From: Macrotis lagotis
Lineage: Eukaryota; Chordata; Mammalia; Peramelemorphia; Peramelidae
Length of the DNA stretch: 64,000 nt
Assembly (NCBI RefSeq): GCF_037893015.1
Contig: NC_133663.1
Coordinates: 2,286,378 to 2,350,377 of the forward strand
Reading direction: 5' to 3'
Below are positions 33,890 through 45,231 of the stretch, piece by piece. Every line of letters begins with the position of its first letter. The stretch's first letter is position 1. The notes beneath the pieces are model-generated. The model ran no database searches. It saw only the letters and a list, made by a program, of their open reading frames with translations, and was not told where the DNA came from. A program made the position numbers and the translations under genes.

Positions 33890-35390
33890 GGAGGGGCAGG
33901 GTGGGACAGCGGAGCCCCCCTGAGCAGCTGCTCTCCGAATGGAAGGAGAGTGCCTCACTCATTTACACACACATGGTGGTGAGCCCTTGGTGTGGACATC
34001 AGGGAAGACACAGCAGGGTAATGAATCCTGGGGACTCGATTCCTTTCACCCCATATTGGCTGAGAATTTTTCACATAGTCCTCATTGGGGTACCAGAGAA
34101 TGGCTGCTGCCCCTGGGGAGCTTCCAGGCTTCTGGGGAACCCCATGAGGACTCTTCAGGTGGACCCAGAGTAAGGGCAACCTGGAGAAAGGGTCCATGGG
34201 AGTGCCTACTCCTGGGTGGTCCAGATTTGTGAGAAGCATGTGTCAGCCTCAGGGAGGAGACCCCAGGTGCCAGTCCAGAGGCCATCAGTGAAGGATTCCA
34301 ACCAAGAGAAGATGGTCTACCAAAAAGAGATCCGGCAGCCAAACCAGGCTTGTCCCCAGAGCTGGCTCTGCAGCAGGAGCCAGATGCCTCTGTCTACTGC
34401 ATGCCTAGTGATGAGAGTTGTGCCCATTTCCACATCTCTGCCAGACCCTTCTCTTCCACGTCCTCCCAGTCCTCTTCCTTATAGGCCATTGCTTTGGCCA
34501 CATATGAGGTACAGGCTCACAAGTTCTGGTCTTCTCGGCTAGTACCAATAGCCAAAATAAATCTGGTCATGTCCAAGTGGAGAGCACTAAGCAAGGCTTG
34601 GTGGAAGGGGCAGCACCAAAGCAAACCCTTGCAAAGAACAGGAGTTACCAAGAAGCAGAGATGAGCAGGAAGGGCATTGCAGGTGTGAAACCCCGAAGTT
34701 ACAAGGTGCGGAGATGGGAGATGGGATGTCACAAGGCAGCCAGTGGTCAGTTTACTGTCAGTGACAGAAATGAGGAGTCTACTTTTTTGGTTTTAATTTT
34801 ATGTCTGTGACTAGAGGAGCAGATTGGGAGGATCCCCTCCATAGTTTTCCTCTGCATACATACTTGTTTGTTTGTTTTTTTTAACAAATGTGACAAAGTG
34901 TCCCAAGAAATTCTTGTGGCAAAGCTGAAGAGTCAAAGCCAGGTAGCTGGATATCTGGGCAGTTTATTTTAGGATCTTGAAACCATATTATCAGAAATGG
35001 CCCCCAGGGCAAGACCACCACAAAGAGCCCGGACAAACAAAATGCTCAGCACCCCTTTGCTAGATGAGGACAGCAGCACTCCAAGATTCTGCTGCACCAG
35101 CACACAAATCTCAATCCCATCAGGTGCTGAGAAGGGACATTTGGAACTATGATGCTTGGGGTCACATAAATCATACTCACTAGGGGGATTTTGGAGAAGC
35201 ATGGCTGGACAGCACCAGGTCATCAGAAAATGATAAAGGAGCTTCAACAAACTGAAAACTCCAATGACGTGGCAGTCAAAGCAGCCAGTGCCAGCCTAGT
35301 CTGAATTAGGAAGGGCCAGGCTTAAAGAACCAAAGGAGAACTTCTGCCCTTGCCCTGGCCAGGCCAGATCCAGATAGCTTTGCAGGCTGA
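33890..35390. other. Intronic stretch of the ACADVL-like locus
   Basis: The missing penultimate exon would be expected between here and 38.17 kb. One weak candidate is 34266-34314, which ends NQEKM before gtctac. Otherwise I see only unidentified sequence and short open frames. Confidence 0.35.
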
Positions 35391-35700
35391 CTCAGCCACC
35401 ACACCTAGGCTGCAAGGGGATGGAGAGAAGGGGATGTTGGAGGGCATCCAGAAGAGGGGCAGTCAGGATGGTGCAAAGCCTCATACTCTTGGTCTCAAAG
35501 GAGCATTTAGTTTGGACCAGAGAAGATTCCAGAGGGATGTGAGGAACTGGACTTTTTCTTCTTACCCACAGAAAGTATTCAAAGCAATGGGTGGAAATTG
35601 CCACAAGAAGTAGCTTTAGATTGGATGTCAGGGAAAGCTTGTAAAGAATAAATGTTCCTCTCAGGTAGGGAGTTTTCCCATTGCTAGAAGACACCAGAAG
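35390..35700 (+). mobile_element. CR1/L3-type LINE 3' fragment
   Basis: The motifs 'gagggcatccagaagaggggcagtcaggatggtg' and 'gggaaagcttgtaaagaataaatgttcctctcagg' fit the marsupial CR1/L3-like 3' segment seen also at 22250. Confidence 0.5.
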
Positions 35701-35762
35701 TGGAGGCCACCTCACTCCATGATTGGCCAGATTAGCTGTATTTTTTTTAAAAATTGTTATCG

Positions 35763-35920
35763 GGGCTGCTAGGTGGCGTAGTGGATAAAGCACCGGCCTT
35801 GGAGTCAGGAGTGCCTGGGTTCAAATCTGGTCTCAGACACTTAATAATTACCTAACTGTGTGGCCTTGGGCAAGCCACTTAACCCCGTTTGCCTTGCAAA
35901 AAACTAAAAAAAACACACAA
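35763..35920 (+). mobile_element. Young tRNA-derived SINE
   Basis: Full-length copy 'gggctgctaggtggcgtagtggataaagcacc' to 'cttgcaaaaaactaaaaaaaacac'. Flanks 'aaaaattgttatc' and 'aaaaagtgttatc' suggest the duplicated target. Confidence 0.92.
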
Positions 35921-35989
35921 AAAAGTGTTATCTTAATGTAAGTTTGCTATCTCTTTGGCTTTATTTTTCTTCCTTAAGGATCTGATTTC

Positions 35990-36750
35990 TCTCTTGTCAC
36001 ACTCAGTTTGGATCAATGTAGACCATGAAAACAATGTAAAGACTGACAAATTGCCTTCTGTGGGGGGTGGGGGAGGTAAGATCAGGGGAAAAACTGTAAA
36101 ACTCAAAATAAATAAAATATTTCTTTAAAAAATGATGGGCAGGCAGATTTCAGAAAAACCTGAAAAGATTTTACATGAACTGATGCTGAGTGAAACAAGC
36201 AGAACCAGGAGAACATATTAACTGAAATTGCTATATGATGACCAACTGCTCTACTCAGCGATACAATAATCAAAGACAATTCTAAAAGAATGGAAAATGC
36301 CCTCCATATCCAGAGAAAGAACTATGGCACCTGAATGTAGATCAAAGCATGCTATCTTTCACTTTGGGTTTTTTTGGTTTTCTTTATTTTTTCATAGTTT
36401 TCCTCTTTGTTTTGATTATTCTTTTATAGCGTGACTATGTTTAACATGATTGCACCTGTGTTACTTATGATTGCTGAAAGGGGAGGAAAGGAGAAAAATT
36501 TGGAACTCAAAATTTTGCAAAACTAAATGTTGAGTGGCAGCTAAATGGTGCAATGGATAGAGCACCAGCCCTGGAGTCAGGAGGACCTGAGTTCAAATCT
36601 GATCTCAGACACTTAATACATACTTGGCTGTGTGACCTTGAGCAAATCACTTAACCCCACTGCCTTGCCCTCAAAAAAAAAAAAAGAATGTTGAAAATTA
36701 TCTTTACATGTAATTGGAAATAATAAAATACTATTAAGATTTTGTTAAAA
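35990..36750 (+). mobile_element. L1-type LINE 3' end(s) with nested SINE
   Basis: Two 3' ends occur in tandem. The first ends 'aactgtaaaactcaaaataaataaaatatttc'. The second contains 'aaaaacctgaaaagattttacatgaactgatgctgagtgaaacaagcagaaccagg' and ends 'aattatctttacatgtaattggaaataataaaatac'. This is the common marsupial L1 3' untranslated type. Confidence 0.7.
36535..36685 (+). mobile_element. tRNA-derived SINE nested in L1 3' end
   Basis: The core from 'gtggcagctaaatggtgcaatgg' to 'cctcaaaaaaaaaaaaag' is flanked by AATGTTGA on both sides (about 36526 and 36688), so it inserted into the pre-existing L1. Confidence 0.9.
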
Positions 36751-37923
36751 AAAGGATGTGAGTTCCTTGAAGACAGGGACTGTCTTCCTTGGTACATAGA
36801 AAGCACTTAGGTGCTTTTTTTATTCATCATATTTATCAGAAAATTTCCAGCTCTCTTCATAGAAAGAACTGAGTTATCCTGGGATCCTTTATGTCTGTGC
36901 ACCTATAGTCATGGAGGCCTGAGATCGGTCCACTATGCAAATAGAAGCCTCCTCCTCCAAGTCTCTTCCTGAGCTCTTGGCACTGCCCCCCTTCCATTAT
37001 GGAGTCCTTTCACGTTATGCCATCTTGACCTTCAAGAGATGGAGACAAACTCAGATCCTCAGTGAAAATAGTCAAGGAATCCCCATGCTTTGGGGAGGAG
37101 ACCCTCCCCCATAAACCACTGATGATGACCGGTGTTGCCTCCATTTAATTGTTCCACTTTTCAGCTTATCTCTCTCCAACTTTTCCACAATAGTAACATG
37201 AGAAATGAGCACAGGTTTTGCTGAAACCCTTGATTTTTGCCATTGATTAACCTGTTTGTTTGAGCCCTCTCCTGTTCTCTACCCACACTCAAGATGGAAA
37301 AGTCCATCTTCATGGGCTCTGCTGATGCTAACTTCGCTGTGACATGGTAGTCTACAGGGGACACTGGGCTCTCTTGGGCTCTAGGACGGAAGCCTGACTG
37401 GTTGTCTGAGACCAGTCAAGCGGAAGGAGCTCCCCACCAAGGGGGCTGCAGAAAGAAGCCCATCCTGGACTTAGTGGATCTGGGATCTGAGTCAGACAAT
37501 GAAAGCCCAGGACTGAGGGGTACTGTGGGTAGAACCAATCCATCCTAATTGGATCTTGGGCTCTTTGTTCCTTCCAGGGCAAGCTATGCATTGAATCACA
37601 ACCTTCCTTCAGCCATCCCTGAGAAGCTATTGTGTGAATCCTGGTAGGTAGGATAGGCTTCCTTTGCCCCAACCCCACCCATTATCCTCATGTCTCTCCC
37701 TTCAGAGTAGGGTTCATGTTTTGACTTTATTTACAAAATAACCCAGATTCCTGTGATTCCAAAGAGCAGGGATACAGGTCAGATACAGCTCCTTTCTATG
37801 AGAGCCATTTATGAGCACTTTTGAAGCCCCTCCTAAGGAGAAACCTTAAGAGTTTGAGTAGTGGGTACCTGGTGTGCATGTCTGTGGGTATGTAGACCTT
37901 TGCTTATTGAAATGGTGGCTAAT

Positions 37924-38083
37924 AGGGGCGGCTAGGTGGTGTAGTGGATAAAGCACCGGCCTTGGAGTCAGGAGTACCTGGGTTCAAATCCAGCCTCAGA
38001 CACTTAATAATTACCTAGCCGTGTGGCCTTGGGCAAGCCACTTAACCCCATTTGCCTTGCAAAAACCTAAAAGAAAAAAAAAA
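37924..38083 (+). mobile_element. Young tRNA-derived SINE with 15-bp TSD
   Basis: GAAATGGTGGCTAAT occurs exactly at 37909-37923 and 38084-38098, enclosing a full SINE with an interrupted A tail. It lies 90 bases upstream of the last ACADVL-like exon. Confidence 0.95.
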
Positions 38084-38172
38084 GAAATGGTGGCTAATGT
38101 TAATTAGGCTATTTAAGCAGCTTAGCTGCTGAGGATGAAAGGGGGTGGGGGGGGTCTCTTTCTCTTCTTTAG

Positions 38173-38310
38173 ACCTTTGAACCGTTTCGATGGAATCTCA
38201 AGGCAGTAACAGCCTCAGGTTGGAACCGCTACTACCAGAATATGACATTGATCTCTAATGAAGTTGTGAAAAATGGAGGAGTCCTTTGTTCTCGGCCCAT
38301 GGGCTTCTAA
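38173..38310 (+). pseudogene. ACADVL-like terminal exon with stop codon
   Basis: Acceptor 'ctctttctcttctttag'. Open to TAA at 38308-38310, it ends WNRYYQNMTLISNEVVKNGG then VLCSRPMGF, matching the ACADVL C-terminus [30 protein letters not shown]. This diagnostic tail separates it from ACAD9, which ends differently. The exon before it was not recognised. Confidence 0.85.
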
Positions 38311-38584
38311 AAAGGGATTCATCTCCTGAAGTGCTCTTAGGAGCCGAGCACTCAAGAGATGCTAGCAAAATAACAAATTTACAGTCTTTTTACCTAGGAC
38401 ATTGACTGTGAGAAATTGGAACTCAAAATCTGGACTGCTGCACTCAAGTCTTGGACTTTCTGGGTGCTCTGGCTCACGGAGCCCTTAACTCTTGGGAAGC
38501 AAGCTACTAGATGCTGCAAAATGTCTTGGAATTGGGACTCATTTTGCCCCTAATCAGGATTTCATATGTAAAAATCAGAATTTG

Positions 38585-38734
38585 GGGGCAGCTAGGTGGC
38601 GCAGTGGATAGAGCACCGGCCCTGGAGTCAGGAGGACCTGGGTTCAAATATGGTCTCAGACACTTAATAATTACCTAGCCGTGTGGCCTTGGGCAAGCCA
38701 CTTAACCCCATTGCCCTGCAAAAACCTAAAAAAA
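38585..38734 (+). mobile_element. Young tRNA-derived SINE with 14-bp TSD
   Basis: AAAATCAGAATTTG flanks it at 38571-38584 and 38735-38748. Full-length head and core. Confidence 0.95.
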
Positions 38735-38766
38735 AAAATCAGAATTTGACTCATATCTGAATTTCT

Positions 38767-38872
38767 TTCTTTTTGTGTGTGTGTGTCTGAGGTCGGATTT
38801 GAACCCAGGTCCTCCTGACTCCAGGGCCGGTGCTCCATCCACTGCACCACCTAGCCACCCTAATATCTGAAT
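38767..38872 (-). mobile_element. Truncated antisense SINE with 14-bp TSD
   Basis: ATATCTGAATTTCT is duplicated at 38753-38766 and 38873-38886. The insert keeps only the 5' half of the SINE plus a (TG)n/T-rich tail, lacking the 'cttgcccaaggtcacacagc' part. Confidence 0.9.
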
Positions 38873-39249
38873 TTCTACAACCAAAAAAGAGCCCTCAGTT
38901 TCTGGGCAAGCATTCAGATTGACAAAGCATTAAATATAGAGTGGGCTTTATTTAGCCCAATCAAACAAAGATAGCTCCCCCACCCCATCTGATTTGTCCC
39001 ACTTTCCCAGATATTTTTGAATGGTTATAATGACCCTGGGGGGTGAGGTCCCCCTAAAAGGGAGAGAACTCATGATTACTAGAGATTAAATCAGCCTTCT
39101 GTTGAGACCCACCTATTGGGGATCTCTGAAGTCTCCCCCCCATTCCAAAGTACTGCCCTGAATGGAGCGCCACCCACGAAGGAGAAAAACACTAAAGGCC
39201 ACTAGAAAGGCAGCCCCTTCCCTTGACTGCACACAGTCCTCAAGGATTT

Positions 39250-39385
39250 GGTTTCTTTGTTTTTCTGAGGCAATGGGGTCAAGTGACTTGCCCAAGACTA
39301 GTGTCTGAGGTTGGATTTGAACTCAGGTCCTTTTGAATCCAGGGCCAATACTTTAATCCACTGTACCATCTAGCTGCCCCTAGTG
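39250..39385 (-). mobile_element. tRNA-derived SINE, antisense
   Basis: It reads 'tgaggcaatggggtcaagtgacttgcccaagactagtgtctgaggttggatttgaactcagg' to 'atctagctgcccc', with a short internal deletion. Confidence 0.85.
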
Positions 39386-39644
39386 CCTGATTCTGAGACT
39401 GCTGGGACCTCAGACAACAGGAGGAGATGTGGGTTTGAATTCACCTCTGTCATTCACTACCTGGGTAGCCTAGTACATATAAACCATTAACTTCTCTGAG
39501 CCTGTTTCCTTCTCTGAAAATGAAGGAATAGATTGTACATGGCCTTGCTGTGATTCAGAAGAGGCCTAGAAGACCCCTCAGGACCCTTCCACATCCAAAT
39601 CTGGGACCCTAAGCCACATGACCCCTCAGCCTCCATTTCTTTAT

Positions 39645-39791
39645 TCTTTTTTTTTTTAATTTTAGGCAATGCGGTTAAGTGACTTGCCCAAGGTCACACA
39701 GCTAGGCAATTAAGTGTCTGAGGTCAGATTTGAACTCAGGTCCTCCTGACTCCAGGGCCAGTGCTCTATCCACTGCACCACTTAGCTGCCA
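39645..39791 (-). mobile_element. tRNA-derived SINE, antisense, 13-bp TSD
   Basis: TCCATTTCTTTAT occurs at 39632-39644 and 39792-39804 around a full antisense SINE. A short (TA)n follows at 39803-39818. Confidence 0.93.
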
Positions 39792-40559
39792 TCCATTTCT
39801 TTATATATATATATATAAAGCAGAAGTGGGGCTATTAGTGTGTTTTTATATGACGACTTTAAGATTTACAAAGATGAATTCTGAGGTTCCTTTTAGCTCC
39901 AAATTCATGACTCCTAAGCCACATGACCTCTCTGGACCTCTGCTTCCTCATCCATGAAGTGGGGGTAGGGGACAGAAGACTAAAGGGCTTCTAAGCCTCT
40001 TTCAGCTCTCTTGGGTCTTAAACGGTTTTGCTTCACTTTGCCTTCCAAGTCCGAAGCCTCCTTCCCTCTCTCCCTGCTCTGGGGTTGTGACCCATTGGAG
40101 TTCAGCTCCTACGGGCCCCTCTTGGAGGGTCTCTGACTCTATTTCCTTGCAGGATTCTAGAGACCACTGAACCATCTCTGACCTCTATTGTTCCATCGGC
40201 CAACAAAGAACCCCACATGGCTCAATTCTGAAAATAAAAAGTGCCTTCTCTGGAGGCCGAGGGACAGCGAGGCCCCCACGGAAGCTACTGAGGCCTCGTC
40301 CCTCCTGATCAGCAGGTTCTCTTTTGTCCAGGAGAACTGAGAGCTCTTTGAGGGCCCCTGAGGATGCAGACACTGGGGCCCTGTGAGGGATACTCTGTGC
40401 ACGCCGTGGCCCTGCACACTGGGCCATTCTTTGAGAAATCCAAGAGTATAACAGTGGTGGCTGCAGCGGGACAGATTGTGGGTTCGGTTTGAATGGAAAG
40501 ATTCCTCTGCAAAGGGCAGATGGCTCACCCAGGTGTGTCTGCCTGGTGGCGAGGCCACT

Positions 40560-40870
40560 TCTGGACCCTGGCAGGGCTGTGTCTCTACCTGGGGCAATTA
40601 TTTCTCCATCAAAAAAATGCATTCAGCTTTGCAATAGCATCCCAGTTTTGCCACGTCCCCTTCAACATCTTGTCCTTTTTTGTTAGAGTAACCAACCTGA
40701 TGTCTTTTGACTTTGCATTTCTCTCATCAGTAGTAACTTAGAGCATTTTGTCACGTCTACAGATAGCTTTGATTTCCTTGAGATATTGGTCTATACCTCC
40801 TCTCTACCACATCATTTACTTAGTCCCAGAAGTTTTGCCAGATAACGACTTTTTGTCCCCAAAGCTCAGG
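40560..40870 (-). mobile_element. L1-type LINE fragment, antisense
   Basis: The phrase 'tagcatcccagttttgccacgtccccttcaacatcttgtcc...aaccaacctgatgtcttttgactttgcatttctctcatcagtagtaactt' is a familiar antisense L1 segment of marsupial genomes. Confidence 0.6.
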
Positions 40871-41024
40871 TCTTTGGATGTAACAAACACTAACTTACTT
40901 TGCTCCTTCACGACAAGGTATTGTACACTTAATCCGTCCCACTGATTCAGCACTCTTATGTCTTAGCCAGTACAAGACTGTTGTGATAATTATCACGATA
41001 TAATAGAGTTTGAGATCTGGTATG

Positions 41025-41152
41025 GGGATAAGTGGCTTGCCCAAGGCCACACAACTAGGTGATTATTAAGTGTCTGAGGTTGAATTTGAACTCGGATCCT
41101 CCTGACTCCAGAGCCGGTGCTCTATCCACTGTGCCACCTAGCTGCCCCATTT
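41025..41152 (-). mobile_element. tRNA-derived SINE, antisense
   Basis: It runs from 'gataagtggcttgcccaaggccacacaactagg' to 'ccactgtgccacctagctgcccc', lacking its poly-A end. Confidence 0.88.
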
Positions 41153-41339
41153 CTAGACCACCTCCCTTCACATTTTTTTTCATGGAGTCCCTTGGAATTT
41201 TTGATCTTTTGTTCTTCTAGATGAATTATTTTTTCTAACACTATAAAACAATTTTTGATAGTTTGATTGGTAAAGAACTGAAAAAGTAGATTCATTTAGG
41301 TAGAATTGTGATTTTATTTTGGTTTGGCCTACCCATGCT

Positions 41340-41640
41340 TACTCATCACATTTGTACCTAAAGATTTTAGTTTGAGTTTTACAATTTTCTCCCTAATCTT
41401 ACTTCCCTCCCCCGCCCAGAAGGCAATTTGCCAGTCTTTCCATTGTTTCCATGGCCTACATTACTCATCAAATTTGCAGAGGACAGTGACATGGGAAAGA
41501 TGACTAATATAGTGGATGAAAGAATCTGGAGCCAAAAAGATTCTGATTGGATAGAAAATTGGGCCAAATCTAGTAAGCCTAAAATTGGTCGGAATAAATG
41601 GGAAGTCAATGTTACAAGCACAAAATAGAGGAGGCATCCT
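41340..41640 (-). mobile_element. LINE fragment, mixed
   Basis: The first 110 bases (gagttttacaattttctccctaatcttacttccctcccccgcccagaaggca) are an antisense L1 3' end. The rest includes 'atcaaatttgcagaggacagtgacatggga', which resembles a CR1/L3 FADD-containing segment in sense orientation. Confidence 0.45.
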
Positions 41641-41649
41641 TGGCTAGCA

Positions 41650-44600
41650 GGTTATCTGAAAAATATCTGGAAGTTTATTCCATAGGAGTCGGCTATGTGA
41701 TGTGATTAATTCCACTTGGGCCTGCATTAGGAGAGGCATCACTTCCAGAAATATTTAATGATGTTCTCTCAACTATACCTTTCTCCTCCTCCCCAAATGA
41801 TTCTCATGTTCCACCCAGGTGCTGTCCTCTCTCTTCACACTGGCCCTAATGATTCTCCTATAATCAGCTGCAAGGCTGTCACCATTCACTTTGCCTCCAT
41901 CCCCCTTCAGGTTCTCGTCACTTCTGACCCACTGAAGTAACTCCCTCAGTGGACTCACTTCAGCCTCTAGTTCTTTTTCTCCAGCCTGGCCCCTGGTTTC
42001 CACTTCCCAGAAGCTCTTCATGGGCTGCCACCCTCACTGTACCCTTTCAGGCTATGAGCTGGTACAGAATGAATGTTTGTGGTCTAATTTCCAGACTTGC
42101 CTCTAGGGGGGAAGGGGGTGTATTGGTAAGTGTTGAACCACCTGCTTTCCAAAGCATCACAGACCAGACTTTTTTTTTTATAAAGATATTATTTGTTTTA
42201 CAATTTTCCCCCGTTTTAAGCTCAATCTGCATTACCAATATTTTCTCCAATCCTTTAACAAGAAACAGGGCTCTGATTTAGTGTTTGTTGCTGTTTGTGG
42301 GGTAAATACATTGAACATTTAACAAATGGTTCTCTCAAACCCCAGAAGCTGCCTTCCACAGGCAGCCTCTGGCAGAGGAGCCCAGTGCCTTACTTTTGAA
42401 TTTAGGAGGCCCAGGCTTGGGAGGGCCCCCCAAAGGAGGGGAAAATTGGCTGGATTGAGGACCTTCTGCACCAAAGGGGCCTCCGAGCAGGGGCTTCAGT
42501 AGTTGCAGCACAGACAAAAATGCCCAAACCAGGCAGGACGGCTGAAGAAGACATTGCTGGAAAGACCTTAAGTCTGTCTACAAGTCAGAACATCCCACCC
42601 TGGCCCTGAGCTGGGGACTCAGGGTCCAGGACAGAGGACTCCATCAACTGGAGCCTTCTCAGGAGGAGCTGAAACAGGCCAAGCCCCCCCCATCCCCTTC
42701 CTGACTTTCCTCTCCCAGGCTGCTTTCTTTAGTCAGTCAACATCAATTCGGGTCAGATCAAGTCAATTCTAATCAGTTTGATTCTACCAGTCTTGCTTCA
42801 GCGCCCCATTATCTGTCAGTTAGACCTGGTTATCTGTCAGGAGCTGTCTAGGTGCTGGAACACAAGGAAAAGGTGAGACAGGAGGGATGTTAGGACCAAC
42901 TGTCTCGGGGGAACCAGGTGAGAGAGACAGTCCCAAGGACCTGGAAGCCCAAAGCCCTACCCAGCAGGACATGACAAGAGGAGGAATAATGGGCATGGGG
43001 GGAGCCCCTTGGCCACATCTCAAAGCACAAAATCTGCCTTTGACTGTCCAGGGATCCGCTTCGGCCTCCTCGCTCCCTGCCCCATTCCACCCATCATCCC
43101 CAGAGCTCAGGAAGATCCAGAACAAAATCCCAGGCCATGGAGTAGCCCTAGAAGATCCGAGTGAGGGAAGGCCACAGGTGGGCCGGTGCCTATGAAGAAG
43201 TGACCATTCTGCCACGGTACGGGTAGGTCATTCATCTTCTACCAGGCCACCCTTTGGACCGGGAAACAACAGTCATCATGTCGAGCACCCGCTAAACATT
43301 TTTGCAGTATCTACTATGTTCTGGCTGGCAACAGACAGTCTCCAGACTTCCCTTTGTCCCCCCAGATCTTTTCTTGTCCAGTCAAACCTTCCCCAGTCCT
43401 TCAACCAAACCCCTCACATAGGATGATACAGCCAAAAAGCACCCCAAGGATTATTTTGTTTATTTTGTAGATAAAGAAACTGAGGTCCTAGAAGGGGAAG
43501 AAACTTGCTCAAGAGCAGGCAACTAATCTGTTGTCAGAGTCAAGGCCTGGGGTCAGGTGATACAGCTAATGGGTGTACATTCACAGAGAAAGGAGGCCGA
43601 GGAGCTTTCAGATCAGGAAAACATTTTATAGATATTATCTTATTTAGTCCTCAAAAAACCCTGGGAGCTAGAAGCTATTCATAACCCCTTTTCCAAAAAG
43701 AGCAAACTGAGGGAAACAGAGGTAAAGTCATTTGTCCAGGGTCACACAGCTAGTAAGTGTTTGAGGCTAACTTTGCACTCAGGCCTTTGTGACTCCACAT
43801 CTCGCCTTCTACTTAGGAAGGCTCCCAACAGTTTCTTAGATCGCTGCAAGAGCCATAGGAACTCAAGACCCTCCGACAAGCTGACTGCCCTCCTATGGAC
43901 GTTCTTTGGCTCCTCAAGGCCTCCCCAGATTGTTGTGCTTACACTGGCCACGTTCCTTGGTCAGAGCAGGACATGGAAGGATTGGAACCAAACTAGTCCT
44001 GGACACTTAGCTGCCTCGACCCTCCCTCCTGACTCCTACTGAGCTTGCAGTTCATTGAAACAGCCAGGTGGTTTTCAGATGAGCTGCTTCCTCTTCTGGT
44101 AGGTGAGAGCAGGAAAGCCTGGTGGATAGTGTCCTGATCTCAAAGGCAAAAAGCCCTTGGTTTGAAGGTTTTCTCTGACTCCAATCTTACTTTCTCCATT
44201 TATAAAATGGGAGTTAAAATACCTGTAAATCTTGAGTTATTGGTAAAACTAAAATGAGAAAATGGATGGGAGTCCTTTGTAAGTCTTAATCTGCCCTAGA
44301 GACATCAGTATTGTTATTTTGCATCTCCATTTGCTGTCATCTTCATCAATTCAGCACATCCTTCCAGCCTCCCCAGGTGACTCTCTTCCTTTGGCTTAGC
44401 TTGTCCTCCCAGCTTGTGCCACTCTCCCAGCCTTGGTAAATTCATCATCTTTGGATACATGGTTGATTAAATGTTAAGCAGTGTAAGGGCAAAGACAGAT
44501 CCCTATGGCACTTCACTGAAGACTCTCTTTCTAAGGTGATGGCACACCTTTAATTATTACTCCTTGGCTCCATTCCAAAATCCATCTAACTAGGCTCTTG

Positions 44601-45130
44601 TTGGCTACCCATCTTGCCATCTCCTCCACAAACCCACCAAAGCACCAGGGTCTTCGTCCAATCCCCACTGGACACAGAGAAGTGGTGAGTCGACTTTTTC
44701 CAGGGTTCCATAGGGAGTCCCTTTTGTGACCTGCTTCCTCATCTATACAACATGCATCAGTATCATCTCATCACTGTCTCATGAGGCTGGTTCCTAGTTC
44801 ATTGAATAACTGTCTTATTCCTGTTATTGGTGAAAAACAAATAACAGGTGTCTGAAAACAATGAAATCATCTACATCATGGTCCAGAGATTTGGAGTCAG
44901 GCCCATAGCCTCAGATTGGGAGAATGAAATGGGAGCGCCATCGCCAGATGGGAAGGCCTTGTCTTGGCAGTCCCTGAGCGCCAGGGACCCACAGAGCAGC
45001 TCTTTGTTTTCCCTCTAGGAAACAGCTGTGAGAAAGAATGCAAAGGGAGACCGAGAAGAAAGCCCCTCTCCTTGGGTCGCACATGAATCTGAGTGGGAGG
45101 AGAGAAGAGCCGGCCGGGTGATCTGTTGGA
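41650..45130. other. Intergenic between the ACADVL-like locus and APOD
   Basis: No gene is seen. MIR-like fragments occur at about 43690-43800 (antisense, ggtcacacagctagtaagtgtttgaggc) and 44100-44260. An antisense L1-like trace lies near 42170-42260. Any distal APOD regulatory elements here cannot be told from sequence alone. Confidence 0.4.
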
Positions 45131-45133
45131 GTT

Positions 45134-45140
45134 TATAAAA
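45134..45140 (+). promoter_or_regulatory. APOD: TATA box of APOD
   Basis: TATAAAA in the context 'gtttataaaagggtggg' lies about 95 bases upstream of a consensus splice donor (AAAG|gtatga at 45231) that would end a short non-coding exon 1. A TATA-type promoter fits a strongly regulated, tissue-specific secreted lipocalin gene. The start of transcription is inferred to be near 45163. Confidence 0.7.
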
Positions 45141-45162
45141 GGGTGGGAACTGAGGCCACCCT

Positions 45163-45231
45163 GGGACTGGCTTCTCCATCCTGAACACTTGGCCAGGGCC
45201 CTCTGGGACCAGCCTGTGGATCACAGCAAAG
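45163..45231 (+). other. APOD: APOD exon 1, 5' untranslated (inferred)
   Basis: The segment between the TATA box and the donor AAAG|gtatga at 45231/45232. It has no start codon in a useful frame, and human APOD also has an untranslated first exon. The 5' edge is an estimate. Confidence 0.55.

Larger units (their letters stand above)
15550..38310 (+). pseudogene. ACADVL-like acyl-CoA dehydrogenase locus, decayed, introns retained
   Basis: Seventeen splice-bounded segments align in order with human ACADVL as I recall it: presequence end (15550), VFPFLSVLSEEET (16470/16635), GLQVPEILGGIG (17168), [14 protein letters not shown] (17945), [13 protein letters not shown] (19272), SNGGIADVF (20789), GIKASHTTEVHLKNVKVP (21760), IIQEKLACM (24116), SMAYMISRNM (27577), EAAWEVTHECIQ (28482), DLRIFCILEGTSDILR (29924), and a C-terminus NGGVLCSRPMGF with stop (38173). 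Phases and codon counts match ACADVL exon by exon, so this is a duplicated gene, not a retrocopy. The ancestor would be a mitochondrial FAD enzyme starting very-long-chain beta-oxidation; the glutamate of the [9 protein letters not shown]-type motif survives. Lesions: frameshifts near 17204, 20814, 21772 and 24134, a TAG at 33755, and a 56-base exonic expansion. Exon 1 and the penultimate exon were not found. A misassembled functional gene is possible but less likely. Confidence 0.85.

Noticed and set aside
34875-34930. Frame reading CDKVSQEILVAKL, similar to the ACAD9 C-terminal KKVSQQILEKR
   Set aside because: The ACADVL-type terminal exon is clearly at 38173-38310. The resemblance is short and has no acceptor phase that fits.
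15550-38310. ACAD9 as the identity of the enzyme locus
   Set aside because: Most exons (SVLx[42 protein letters not shown]) match ACADVL better; only LAGLQHAG looks ACAD9-like.
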